From contig NZ_CP070615.1 of assembly GCF_017068395.1 (NCBI RefSeq), positions 256,147-320,146 of the forward strand: 64,000 nucleotides of DNA, in the 5' to 3' direction. Made by a program: the position numbers and the translations under genes. The notes under the pieces are model-generated. The model was not told the origin of the DNA and did not search any database. It worked only from the letters and a program-made list of their open reading frames with translations. Positions 56,967 through 64,000 of this stretch are shown piece by piece. Source of the DNA: Rhodococcus pseudokoreensis. GTDB taxonomy: Bacteria; Actinomycetota; Actinomycetes; Mycobacteriales; Mycobacteriaceae. The stretch's first letter is position 1. Each line of letters starts with the position of its first letter.

Positions 56967-57128
56967 CCGCCGTCCCCGGCAGCTGTCCTCGCCGACCTAC
57001 TGGGCATCGCTACCGCCGCCGCAGCAGGCTGGACCCACGCCGCCGGCGGGGACTGGTCCCGCTACGCCGCGGAGATCGCCCGAACCCGCACCGGCCCACC
57101 ATCAACACCAAAGGCAACGACCCGATGA
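56967..57128 (+). pseudogene. C-terminal fragment of a tyrosine site-specific integrase
   Basis: The frame after an in-frame TAA reads AVLADLLGIATAAAAGWTHA then AGGDWSRYAAEIARTR and stops at 57128. This resembles the C-terminal end found on many actinobacterial integrases (LGI...W...AGGDWxRYAA). The catalytic core is absent. It lies beside another integrase scrap. Confidence 0.5.
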
Positions 57129-57165
57129 GCGGACCCAAGGCCAGCGTTCGTCGATGTCGAATAGT

Positions 57166-57237
57166 GCCGTTCGCCAGTTTCAACGCCGGAGTGTCTCTAC
57201 AGGCGCTGATGGCACAGCTCGGGCATGTGTCGACCCA
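57166..57237 (+). pseudogene. Fragment of a second integrase (box II to GH motif)
   Basis: The frame contains SFNAGVSLQALMAQLGHVST, the typical pre-catalytic stretch of tyrosine recombinases (AGVSLQALMxLLGHVS). It has neither the catalytic Tyr nor the N-terminal half. Confidence 0.5.
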
Positions 57238-57246
57238 TCGGCGCCA

Positions 57247-58050
57247 TCAGGGCTGTTCGTTTTCGACGGCGTCGATGTAGCGCTGCAGGTAGAGCGGCCA
57301 CCCGGCGTCGTGCCCGACTCCGTCGCGGACGGCTTCCCAACCCTCTCCGTGGCGTTCGAGGTTGCGATGCTCGAGTTCGACCCGGGTCCGATCGGCGGAT
57401 TCGGCGATGAACCGGACCTCCACCTCGCTGGTCTTGGCGGGGTCGGTCTCGATCTGCCAGCGCCCGTTGATGTCCCAACTGAACAGCACCCGGTTCGGCG
57501 GCTCGTAGACCAGCACCCGCGCCCACCGGCATTCACTGCCGTCCACACCGCGGTCGTAGATGTGGCCGCCGACTCGGGGCTCGAACACGGTCTCGGCGAT
57601 CGGAACCGCCATGATGTTGTGCTCACGCGGCTTGATCGCATCGAATCGCTCGACGAACAGTGCGAACGCGCGCTCGAGCCCTGCGTTCACCACGATCTGC
57701 CGTTGCACCGGCTCGGCGTGTGTTTGTGTCATGACCTCTCCTGCGGGTTGATCGACCGCGTCCTGGTAGGCGGTCAGGGCCTGTGCCCAGAACCGGTCGA
57801 GCTGCGCGCGCAGCGCGCTGATCCCGGCCGGGTCGAGGTGATAGATGCGGCGCGTGCCGGCGGCCCGGTCGCGGACCAGCCCGGCGTCTTTGAGCACCTT
57901 CAGGTGTTGCGAGACCGCTGGTCGGCTGATCGGCAGCTCGCGGGCGAGTTCGCCGACCGCGCATGGTCCCTCGGCCAGGCGCTCGAGGATCGTGCGCCTC
58001 GTTCGATCAGCGAGCGCGCCCCATTCGTCTCCAGCTTGGTAAGTGTCTAC
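57247..58050 (-). CDS. ArsR-family regulator fused to an SRPBCC (AHSA1-like) domain
   Basis: The continuous frame of about 267 codons encodes an ArsR winged helix (ADRTRRTILERLAEGPCAVG, then ELPISRPAVSQHLKVLKDAG) followed by an SRPBCC domain (about residues 107-267; AFALFVERFDA, FEPRVGGHIYDRG). The N-terminus VDTYQAGDEW starts with GTA, not a standard start codon, and no ATG or GTG occurs before 57897. An internal ATG at 57732 with GGAGAGG could express the SRPBCC part alone. Ligand and target are unknown. Confidence 0.75.
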   Translation of the reverse strand, partial: VDTYQAGDEWGALADRTRRTILERLAEGPCAVGELARELPISRPAVSQHLKVLKDAGLVRDRAAGTRRIYHLDPAGISALRAQLDRFWAQALTAYQDAVDQPAGEVMTQTHAEPVQRQIVVNAGLERAFALFVERFDAIKPREHNIMAVPIAETVFEPRVGGHIYDRGVDGSECRWARVLVYEPPNRVLFSWDINGRWQIETDPAKTSEVEVRFIAESADRTRVELEHRNLERHGEGWEAVRDGVGHDAGWPLYLQRYIDAVENEQP

Positions 58051-58072
58051 GAACGGTAAGTCTTCGCTTACC
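58038..58072. promoter_or_regulatory. ArsR operator cluster (GGTAAG half-sites)
   Basis: GGTAAG (58055-58060) and CTTACC (58067-58072) form a perfect inverted repeat with a 6-base centre. A third GGTAAG occurs at 58038-58043. The group overlaps the expected start of the ArsR-SRPBCC gene. Confidence 0.5.
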
Positions 58073-58412
58073 TAGCGTGGTTGTCAAGAAATGTCCTGCA
58101 ATCCCGGGGGCTTTCAGAAGTCATACACACGATCAGTCACCCCCTTCGGCGACGGTGAACCCCGCGAAGACAACGCCCGGCTCACTTCGCGCGCGCCCAC
58201 GATGCTCCTGTGATTTGGAAGGTTTGGTGCCCGGCCCCGTCGCGGTCACCCCAGGAGAACACCGACAGAATCGTTCGGCTCGTCCACACCTGTTGCGGTT
58301 TCGACATCGAAGACGTTCACAGCTTCTGGACGCCGGTGCGCTATTCCGGCGCGGTCCGTGACCCACTCGGGGAGCAGATGTGCGAAGGGGTGGTGGATGC
58401 GGGTGCTGGTGC
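58073..58412. other. Intergenic region without a recognised gene
   Basis: No family-like frame was seen. The only long open frame is the continuation of the MBL-rhodanese frame (to 58246) in the wrong phase relative to the MFS gene, which is likely not translated. Confidence 0.35.
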
Positions 58413-59708
58413 TCAGTTGGCTGTTTGCCCGGGGGTGGGTGTGGTCGGTTCCGGGGTGGGGGTGTGGGTTTCGTACATGCGGACGGCGACGACGAGCCCG
58501 GAGATGACGGTGATCGCGGCGGCGGCCCAGATCGCGGCGCGCAGGCCCCACAGGTCGGCGACGACGCCGCCGACGATCGCGCCGGCGGCGTAGCCGCTGT
58601 CGCGCCAGAGTCGGTAGACCCCGACGGCCCGGGCCCGCCAGAGGGGGTGGGCGACATCGCCGATGGCAGCGAGCAGGGTGGGGTAGACCATCGCGGTGCC
58701 GGCCCCGAGCAGGGCGCTCGCCGCCGCCCACCACGCGAAGGTGCCGCCGGTGGCGATCAGTGCGAGGGCGGCGGCCTGGGTGAGCATGCCGGCGGTGATG
58801 AGGTGCTTGCGGCCCCACCGGTCCGAGAGGGCGCCGGTGGCGATCTGGCCGAGACCCCAGACCGCGGGGTAGACGGCGACGAGGATGCCGATGCGGGCGA
58901 TCGACATGCCGGTGGTGGCGAACAGGATCGGGAACAGCCCCCAGGACAGGCCGAAGTTGAGGTTGTTGACCAGCCCGGCCTGGCTGGCCGAGGACAGGGC
59001 GGGTTCGGTGAGGCTGGTGCGGGTGAAGATCTGCCGGTTGGTCAGATCGGCGTCGCCGGTGGTGCCCGGCGAGGTGGTGGTGTGCTGGGCCGCTTCCAGG
59101 TGCGCGAAGTTGCGGGTTTCCCGGATGAAGAAGGCGGACAGGGCCAGGCCGATGACGGCGTAGGACAGGCCGAGCAGGAACGGGGCCGGCCGGAGGCCGT
59201 ATCGGGAGGCGAGGTAGCCGGCGAGCACGGCGGTGACGGCGACCGCGCCGTAGCCGGCGGCCTCGTTGAATCCCATGGCCAGTCCGCGTTGTCGGGGTCC
59301 GACCAGGTCGATCTTCATGATGACGGTGGTCGACCAGGTCAGTCCCTGGTTGATGCCGAGGAGCACGTTCGCGGCGACCACCCACCCCCAGGAGGGAGCC
59401 CAGATCAGCAGCAGCGGAACCGGAATCGCGATCAGCCAGCCAATGAGGAGGACGGGTTTGCGTCCGTACCGGTCGGACAGGGTGCCCGCGAAGTAGTTGG
59501 TGGCGGCCTTGGTGATGCCGAAGGCCAACACGTAGGTCAGCAGGAACGTGTAACCGGTGAGATGGAACTCTTCGTCGGCCAGCAGGGGCAGCACCGTCTG
59601 TTCCTGGCCGACCATGCCGCCGACGAGGGCGTTGACGGTCACCAGCAGCAGGAACTGAGCGAGATTGGCCCGAAGTCCCAGCCGGGGGCCGGGCGCGGTA
59701 GTGCTCAT
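58413..59708 (-). CDS. MFS transporter beside sulfur-handling genes
   Basis: The 431-residue protein starts at ATG 59708 with GGAG eight bases upstream. It has twelve hydrophobic segments and the loop motif AGTLSDRYGRKPVLLIGWL (loop 2-3). It is directly downstream of the MBL-double rhodanese gene and in the same group as an ArsR-rhodanese regulator. A sulfur compound or metabolite is a likely substrate by context only. Confidence 0.9.
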   Translation of the reverse strand: MSTTAPGPRLGLRANLAQFLLLVTVNALVGGMVGQEQTVLPLLADEEFHLTGYTFLLTYVLAFGITKAATNYFAGTLSDRYGRKPVLLIGWLIAIPVPLLLIWAPSWGWVVAANVLLGINQGLTWSTTVIMKIDLVGPRQRGLAMGFNEAAGYGAVAVTAVLAGYLASRYGLRPAPFLLGLSYAVIGLALSAFFIRETRNFAHLEAAQHTTTSPGTTGDADLTNRQIFTRTSLTEPALSSASQAGLVNNLNFGLSWGLFPILFATTGMSIARIGILVAVYPAVWGLGQIATGALSDRWGRKHLITAGMLTQAAALALIATGGTFAWWAAASALLGAGTAMVYPTLLAAIGDVAHPLWRARAVGVYRLWRDSGYAAGAIVGGVVADLWGLRAAIWAAAAITVISGLVVAVRMYETHTPTPEPTTPTPGQTAN

Positions 59709-61065
59709 GGCCTGTCTCCAGCTTCCGGCCGGTGGCCCGGGCCCAGTCGCCGGGGCCGCCCTCGAGCACGGTCAGATTCCGGTGACCGGCCCGTTCGAGC
59801 AGGCTCGCCGCGCCCATGGCGCGTTCGCCGTGCCCGCACATCACCACGGTCGGTTCGCGGGGCAGGTCGTCGGCGCGGTCGGCGAGGGCGCCGAGTTCGA
59901 TGTGGACGGCGCCGGGCAGGTGCCCGGCGAGGTATTCGGGGCGCTGGCGGATGTCGAGGATCCGCCGGCCGGTGAGCCGGTCCGGGCCGGTCAGTTCGGT
60001 GGTGGCCACGTCCTGTTCGGCGGCCGTCCAGGCGTCGAGTCCGCCGGCCAGTTCTCCGAGCAGGTTGTCGTACCCGATCTTCGCTGCCTGCCAGACGATT
60101 TCGTCCGGATCCTGATCGGCGTCGCGGACGATGATCAGGGGCCGGTCGGCCGGGGCGAGCCAGCCCAGCCAGCTGGCGAACACCGGCCGCAGCGGGATCG
60201 ACAGCGCGCCGGGGATGTGGGCGGCGGCGAACTGGGCCAGCGGCCGCACGTCGACGAGGGCGGCTTCGTCGGCGAGCCGGGCCCGGACGGTGTCGACGCC
60301 GAGTGCGGGCAGGGTGGGATCGTGGTCGAGCAGCGCAGGTCCGCGGCGGTTGAGCTCGCCGAGCCGCAGGAAATACGGCGGGTAGCTGCCCAGTGAAGCG
60401 AGGAGTTGGGCGACGAAGGTGTCCTCGTCGGGTGCTCCGAGCAGCGGGTTGGTGGCGCGTTCGCGGGCGATGGTGCTGGTGCGCTCGGCGCCGGGCGGAG
60501 CCGAGCAGAACGACCCGGCGCCGTGCGTCGGCCAGACCGCCACCTCGCCGGGCAGCGCGGCGAGCCGGCGGAGCGAGGCGTACTGCTCGCGGGCCAGGGC
60601 TTCGGTGCGATCGGGGCCGAGCAGGTCGGTGCGGGCGGCCGAACCCACGATCAGGGATCCGCCGGTGAACACCCCGACCTCGGTGTCGCCGTCGAGGAGC
60701 AGGAACGACAGGTGCTCGTGGGTGTGCCCGGGGGTCGTCAGGCCCCGCAGCCGCAGCCCGCCGAGGTCGACTTCGTCGCCGTCGCGGAGCCCGGTGTGGG
60801 TGAATTCGCGGTGCCCGGCCGCCGAGGCCAGCACCCGCGTCCCTGCGGTGGCGGCGAGTTGGTGGGCGCCGGAGAGGAAGTCGGCGTGCAGGTGGGTGTC
60901 GGCGGCGAACGCGACGGTGAGCCCGCGGCGGGCGGCGGCGGCATGGACCGCGCGCAGGTCCCGGCTGACGTCGACCACCAACGCGCGGCCGTCGCCGAGA
61001 TCCACGAGGTAGGCGGAGTTGCCGAGTCCTTCGTCGACGAGCGGTACCAGATCGATTCCGGCCAT
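59705..61065 (-). CDS. MBL-fold hydrolase with two rhodanese domains (persulfide-dioxygenase-like)
   Basis: The protein of about 450 residues starts at ATG 61065 with AGGAGAAG upstream. Its MBL domain has ADTHLHADFLSG (HxHxD with Phe at the usual second His), TTPGHTHEHLSF and LPTHGAG-like WPTHGAGSF, as in persulfide dioxygenases. Two rhodanese domains follow (about 270-360 and 375-445); the first lacks an active Cys (IIVRDADQDP) and the second has VMCGHGER. There is no stop where the MFS gene begins: the frame stays open to 58246. A one-base shift at the end would place TGA over the MFS start. Confidence 0.85.
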
Positions 61066-61132
61066 GGCGTCTTCTCCTGTGTCGACCGTGTCGGGCAGTG
61101 CGGGGGAATGCCCCGACTCCATGTTCTACACT

Positions 61133-61154
61133 ATTCCAAAGATGATTGGAGAAT
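61133..61154. promoter_or_regulatory. Imperfect inverted repeat upstream of the ArsR-rhodanese gene
   Basis: ATTCCAA (61133-61139) and TTGGAGAAT (61146-61154) form a near-palindrome between the divergent MBL-rhodanese and ArsR-rhodanese genes. It is a candidate operator for the ArsR protein. Confidence 0.5.
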
Positions 61155-61157
61155 GCT

Positions 61158-61817
61158 ATGGGTGATCGGATCGCGAAGACGGAATTGTTCGATCAGTTCG
61201 CCCGGGTGGGGAAGGCCCTCGGTAGCGGCAAGCGGCTCGAGTTGCTGGATCTGCTCGCCCAGGGGGAGCGCACCGTCGATGCACTCGCCCGCGCGTGCGA
61301 GCTGGGGTTGACCACGGCGTCCGCGCATCTGCAGACCCTCAAGCAGGCCAATCTGGTGGCCACCCGCCGCGAGGGCACGAAGGTGTTCTACCGGCTCGCC
61401 GGTGCGGATGTGGCGCGGCTGTTCGCGATGGTCCGCACGGTCGCCAGCGAGCACCTTCCCGACGTCGAGGCCGCCCGCGCCGCCTACCTGGGTCCGGACA
61501 CCGATCAGGTGAGCCGCGGCGAGCTGCTCGAGCGGGCCCGGTCCGGGAAGGTGACGGTGCTCGACGTGCGGCCCCGGGAGGAATACGCCGCCGGGCACAT
61601 CCCGGGCGCGATCTCCATTCCCATCGACGAGCTCGCCGGTCGTCTCGCGGACCTGCCCGCCGACGAGGAGATCGTCGCCTACTGCCGCGGCTCCTACTGC
61701 GTGTTCGCCCACGAGGCGGTCCGGTTGCTGACCGACCACGGCCGGCCCGCGGTGCGCCTTGCCGACGGCATGCTCGAGTGGCGCCTCGCGGACCTGCCCG
61801 TCGACTCCCACGCCTGA
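61158..61817 (+). CDS. ArsR-family regulator with C-terminal rhodanese domain
   Basis: The 219-residue protein starts at ATG 61158 with GGAG upstream. An ArsR winged helix (about residues 10-95; LARACELGLTTASAHLQTLK) is fused to a rhodanese domain (about 120-215) with the active Cys loop AYCRGSYCVFA. Such fusions are linked to sulfide or persulfide sensing in actinobacteria. It is divergent from the MBL-rhodanese gene, with a shared operator-like repeat, so it is the likely repressor of that unit. Confidence 0.9.
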   Translation: MGDRIAKTELFDQFARVGKALGSGKRLELLDLLAQGERTVDALARACELGLTTASAHLQTLKQANLVATRREGTKVFYRLAGADVARLFAMVRTVASEHLPDVEAARAAYLGPDTDQVSRGELLERARSGKVTVLDVRPREEYAAGHIPGAISIPIDELAGRLADLPADEEIVAYCRGSYCVFAHEAVRLLTDHGRPAVRLADGMLEWRLADLPVDSHA

Positions 61818-62169
61818 CCGATCGGCGCTCGCGGCGCCTCCTGCCGTCGTGACCAGAACCGGAAAGGTAGAAGTGCGCAGCACATGGGCCTCGGACGCAT
61901 CGCCAGCCGCAATGGTGAACACAGGTTCCGACGCCGTCACCGATATCATCTTGTCAACCAGAAACAGCCGGAGTGGATCAATTGTCCAATTGAATTGGGC
62001 GGTTGTTCAAGCGCTCGAATTCGAGAAGATTCTCCGTATTTGGTGAAACTTTTCGAGTGTCGCTGCGATATGCGAAGTAAGCGGTGCACGCGCTCGCGGC
62101 TTCCCTGGTGAGGCCGGCGTCACCGTGCCCTATCCGAGTCGGGACTTTTCAGAATCGAAGGTGAGCACG
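61818..62169. other. Intergenic region upstream of a secreted protein gene
   Basis: No gene was recognised. A stretch at about 61975-61998 contains CAATTGTCCAATTG with CAATT/AATTG arms. The composition is slightly AT-richer than the flanks. Confidence 0.4.
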
Positions 62170-62463
62170 ATGAACAAGTTCGCGTTGCGCACAGCTGTTG
62201 CCTCAGCCGTCATCGCCCCCGTGATGCTCGTGGGAGCCGGCACCGCAACAGCCGCACCCACTGTCACCGCGGGAGGCAAAGGCGAGATCAGCATTGCGGT
62301 ACCGGCGGGGGAGAGCTGGAATTGCTTTTCACTCGACTCGAATTTCGGACTGAAAGCCGGCGTCGGAAAGATAGGCGGTTTCGCGTCGGGATCCAACGTG
62401 ACGGTCTTCTGCTTCGGAAATATGGCCCCGTTCTTCTTCACTGGGAGCGTCAAGGTCACGTAA
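62170..62463 (+). CDS. Small secreted protein of unknown function
   Basis: The 97-residue protein starts at ATG 62170 with GAAGGTGAG upstream. A Sec signal (MNKFALRTAVASAVIAPVML, then ATAAP cleavage near 30-32) precedes a mature part of about 66 residues with two Cys and a beta-rich pattern (GKGEISIAVPAGESWNCFSL, FGNMAPFFFTGSVKVT). Secreted beta-sandwich-like proteins of this kind are common in mycolic-acid actinobacteria, but no family was recognised. Confidence 0.8.
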   Translation: MNKFALRTAVASAVIAPVMLVGAGTATAAPTVTAGGKGEISIAVPAGESWNCFSLDSNFGLKAGVGKIGGFASGSNVTVFCFGNMAPFFFTGSVKVT

Positions 62464-62492
62464 CCAACTCGTCCTGCCGAATCCGCATTCAT

Positions 62493-62774
62493 CTACGAGT
62501 GACGGGTCTGCCTGGCACCCCGGTCTGTGGCGGATAGCAGATAGTGCGGGCAGGTGACGACCTGCCGAGGCACCGGGATCGCCTGGTGGTCGGTGTCGAG
62601 GTAGAGACGATATGCGAGCTGTCCGCTTCGGTGGGTTCCGGTGTCCGGGTCGACGGCGCCGAGGGGATACCCGTGTGGGGTGTCGACGGTCGAGAAGATC
62701 GCACGCGCCCAGTCGGCGGGTTCTGTGGGCGGCAGATAGCGTGGCCGGCCGGTCGCCGCGTCGACGGTGTGCAC
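62493..62774 (-). CDS. Hypothetical protein, possibly truncated at the 5' end
   Basis: The frame codes for 93 residues with strongly GC-rich third positions (HTVDAATGRPRYLPPTEPAD, RLYLDTDHQAIPVPRQ). It stays open upstream to a TGA near 62920 with no ATG; the only standard start is GTG 62774, which has no ribosome binding site. The region could be a real short gene or the 3' part of a broken one. No family is recognised. Confidence 0.45.
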   Translation of the reverse strand: MHTVDAATGRPRYLPPTEPADWARAIFSTVDTPHGYPLGAVDPDTGTHRSGQLAYRLYLDTDHQAIPVPRQVVTCPHYLLSATDRGARQTRHS

Positions 62775-63399
62775 GATGACCGTGACGGCGAACCCGGCCG
62801 CCGCGGGGAACCACTGCTCGGCCGGACGTCGAATGGTGTGAGGACAGTGTGGATCCGCAGTATGTCCGTTCCGGTGCGGGCCGCCGTCGTGATGAGGTGC
62901 GGAGCCGCTGAGGTGTCATCGCTGGCCAGGGACGGCAGCGCCTGGTCGTGGTTGGCGCTGGGGTTTGGCGTGCGGGCACGGGCAAGTGTACGGGGCCGCC
63001 GATACCGGCTGGCAGGGCTGCGGCGGGTCGTCCGACCAACGACTGTTCTGCCGAATGTAGCGTTGACCTGTGGTGACGTCGAATCCCCTGAAGGAAGGGA
63101 GGCCGTCAAATGTGTTTGACGCGTCAAAGCGCAGCCCAAGGCACCTCGGTATTCGTCATCGCGAGCGTCGCCGGCCAGGACGCGCTGATCGAATCCGAAC
63201 GCGAAAATGTGCCAGGAAAATTCCCTCCACGCTAATCTTGCCTGGCTTGTCCCGGTTTGTGTGCCGTCATTTGGTGGAAACCTATGGTGGAAGTGGTTGA
63301 TTCGAGCGCGCCTGTCGGGGCAGATCGTGGTCAGAGATATGATTCGCATATTCCTGCATGTGCAGGATCCCGGACATATCGAGCGCTGAAGGAGGGCCG
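62775..63399. other. Intergenic region upstream of the AAA+ gene
   Basis: No gene with a recognisable family was seen. The left part is the open upstream extension of the hypothetical frame; the rest is likely non-coding and includes the AAA+ promoter. Confidence 0.35.
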
Positions 63400-64000
63400 A
63401 TGGCTACGAACGACCAGCTCAAGGCTCTCGTAAAGAGCCACGCCGACGGTGACGATCCCCAGTTCTACTCCGTGGCGATGCAGGTAGCTGCGAAAGCCGC
63501 CCGGGCGGGTCAGGAAAAGTTCTCCCAGGAACTTCGCGACCTGGTCGACGATCTACGCAAACAGAGTGTCTCCTCCGCGCGTATAGCCTCAGTCGTGCCG
63601 GTCTCGCAGCCCCGTGGGGAGCTGGCGTCCCTGCTCTCTGTGACGTACCCAGATGCGCGTATGGCCGATCTGGCTCTGTCCGGTGAGGTGTCCAACAGTT
63701 TGCAGCATGTTCTTCTCGAACAACGTCGCCGGAATGATCTTGCCCGGCATGGCCTTACGCCCGTGCGCAGACTGCTTCTCGTCGGCCCACCGGGTACAGG
63801 GAAAACCTCGACGGCCAGAGTGATCGCCGGTGAGCTGCGATTGCCCTTGTTCGCGATCCGCCTAGACACCATCATTACCAAGTTCATGGGTGAAACCGCC
63901 GCGAAACTCCGGTTGATCTTCGACGCGCTCGTCGAGACCAAAGGGGTCTACCTCTTCGACGAAATCGATGCCCTCGCAGGAGACCGAGCCGCCAGCAACG
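63400..64000 (+). CDS. AAA+ ATPase, truncated by the window end
   Basis: ATG 63400 follows GAAGGAGGG. The visible 200 residues have an N-terminal helical region and an AAA core with Walker A LLVGPPGTGKTSTAR (about residue 130), TKFMGETAAKLR and Walker B GVYLFDEIDALAG (about 182-194). This is the central-domain ATPase type found beside subtilisin-like proteases and in defence islands, but the neighbours are not visible. The C-terminal part lies beyond 64000. Confidence 0.85.
   Translation, partial: MATNDQLKALVKSHADGDDPQFYSVAMQVAAKAARAGQEKFSQELRDLVDDLRKQSVSSARIASVVPVSQPRGELASLLSVTYPDARMADLALSGEVSNSLQHVLLEQRRRNDLARHGLTPVRRLLLVGPPGTGKTSTARVIAGELRLPLFAIRLDTIITKFMGETAAKLRLIFDALVETKGVYLFDEIDALAGDRAASN

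Noticed and set aside
58246..59704. Continuation of the MBL-rhodanese frame across the MFS gene
   Set aside because: The sequence is Arg/Pro/His-rich shadow of the transporter frame and shows no domain, so it is not annotated as protein; the missing stop is reported as a finding.

Overview
The window is high-GC DNA from an actinobacterium, most likely a Rhodococcus-type member of the Mycobacteriales. This rests on the GC-rich third codon positions, frequent GTG starts with 4-nt stop/start overlaps, apparently leaderless promoters, an LpqS-like protein, and an actinobacterial phage-shock cluster in the order pspA, pspAA, htpX, pspAB. No rRNA, tRNA, CRISPR array or replication origin was seen. 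Both edges cut a gene: a CopC/CopD protein on the left and an AAA+ ATPase on the right.

The dominant theme is copper and soft-metal handling. At 1-9.5 kb lie CopC/CopD, a lipoprotein, a multicopper oxidase, an MFS carrier with a cysteine-synthase-like enzyme, an LpqS-like protein, an M23 peptidase and small membrane proteins. At 25-31 kb lie CopZ, CopA and an atypical CPD-motif P-type ATPase. At 40-51.3 kb lie two CsoR repressors, a Met-repeat DUF305 lipoprotein, CopZ proteins, a two-component system, a second multicopper oxidase, a 32-residue peptide that is 56% methionine, a decayed oxidase fragment, a second CopA and a secreted HVHP-motif protein. CsoR-type operators (TATACCCC...GGGTATA and variants) recur at least six times, which suggests one copper regulon spread over the window.

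At 10.5-16.8 kb is a 6.25-kb mobile element with three overlapping large tyrosine recombinase genes and a small coiled-coil gene (Tn554/TnpABC-like). It is bounded by imperfect 10-bp terminal inverted repeats and CAGTCC(T) direct repeats. It splits a SAM-dependent methyltransferase gene in two, and joining the halves restores one open frame of about 253 codons. A MerR regulator with a 22-bp palindrome sits divergent to the split gene.

Other blocks are a phage-shock operon (19.6-22.2 kb), an ABC exporter pair (22.7-24.9 kb), a stress-type cluster (phosphoketolase, universal stress protein, a nitrilase-NUDIX fusion and a GH65 phosphorylase, 31-39.3 kb), MFS carriers with a zinc-type CDF/ArsR pair (52-56.2 kb), a graveyard of integrase fragments (56.9-57.24 kb), and a sulfur/persulfide unit (ArsR-rhodanese, MBL-double rhodanese, MFS; 58.4-61.8 kb). 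Several very small genes with strong ribosome binding sites lie between the larger ones.
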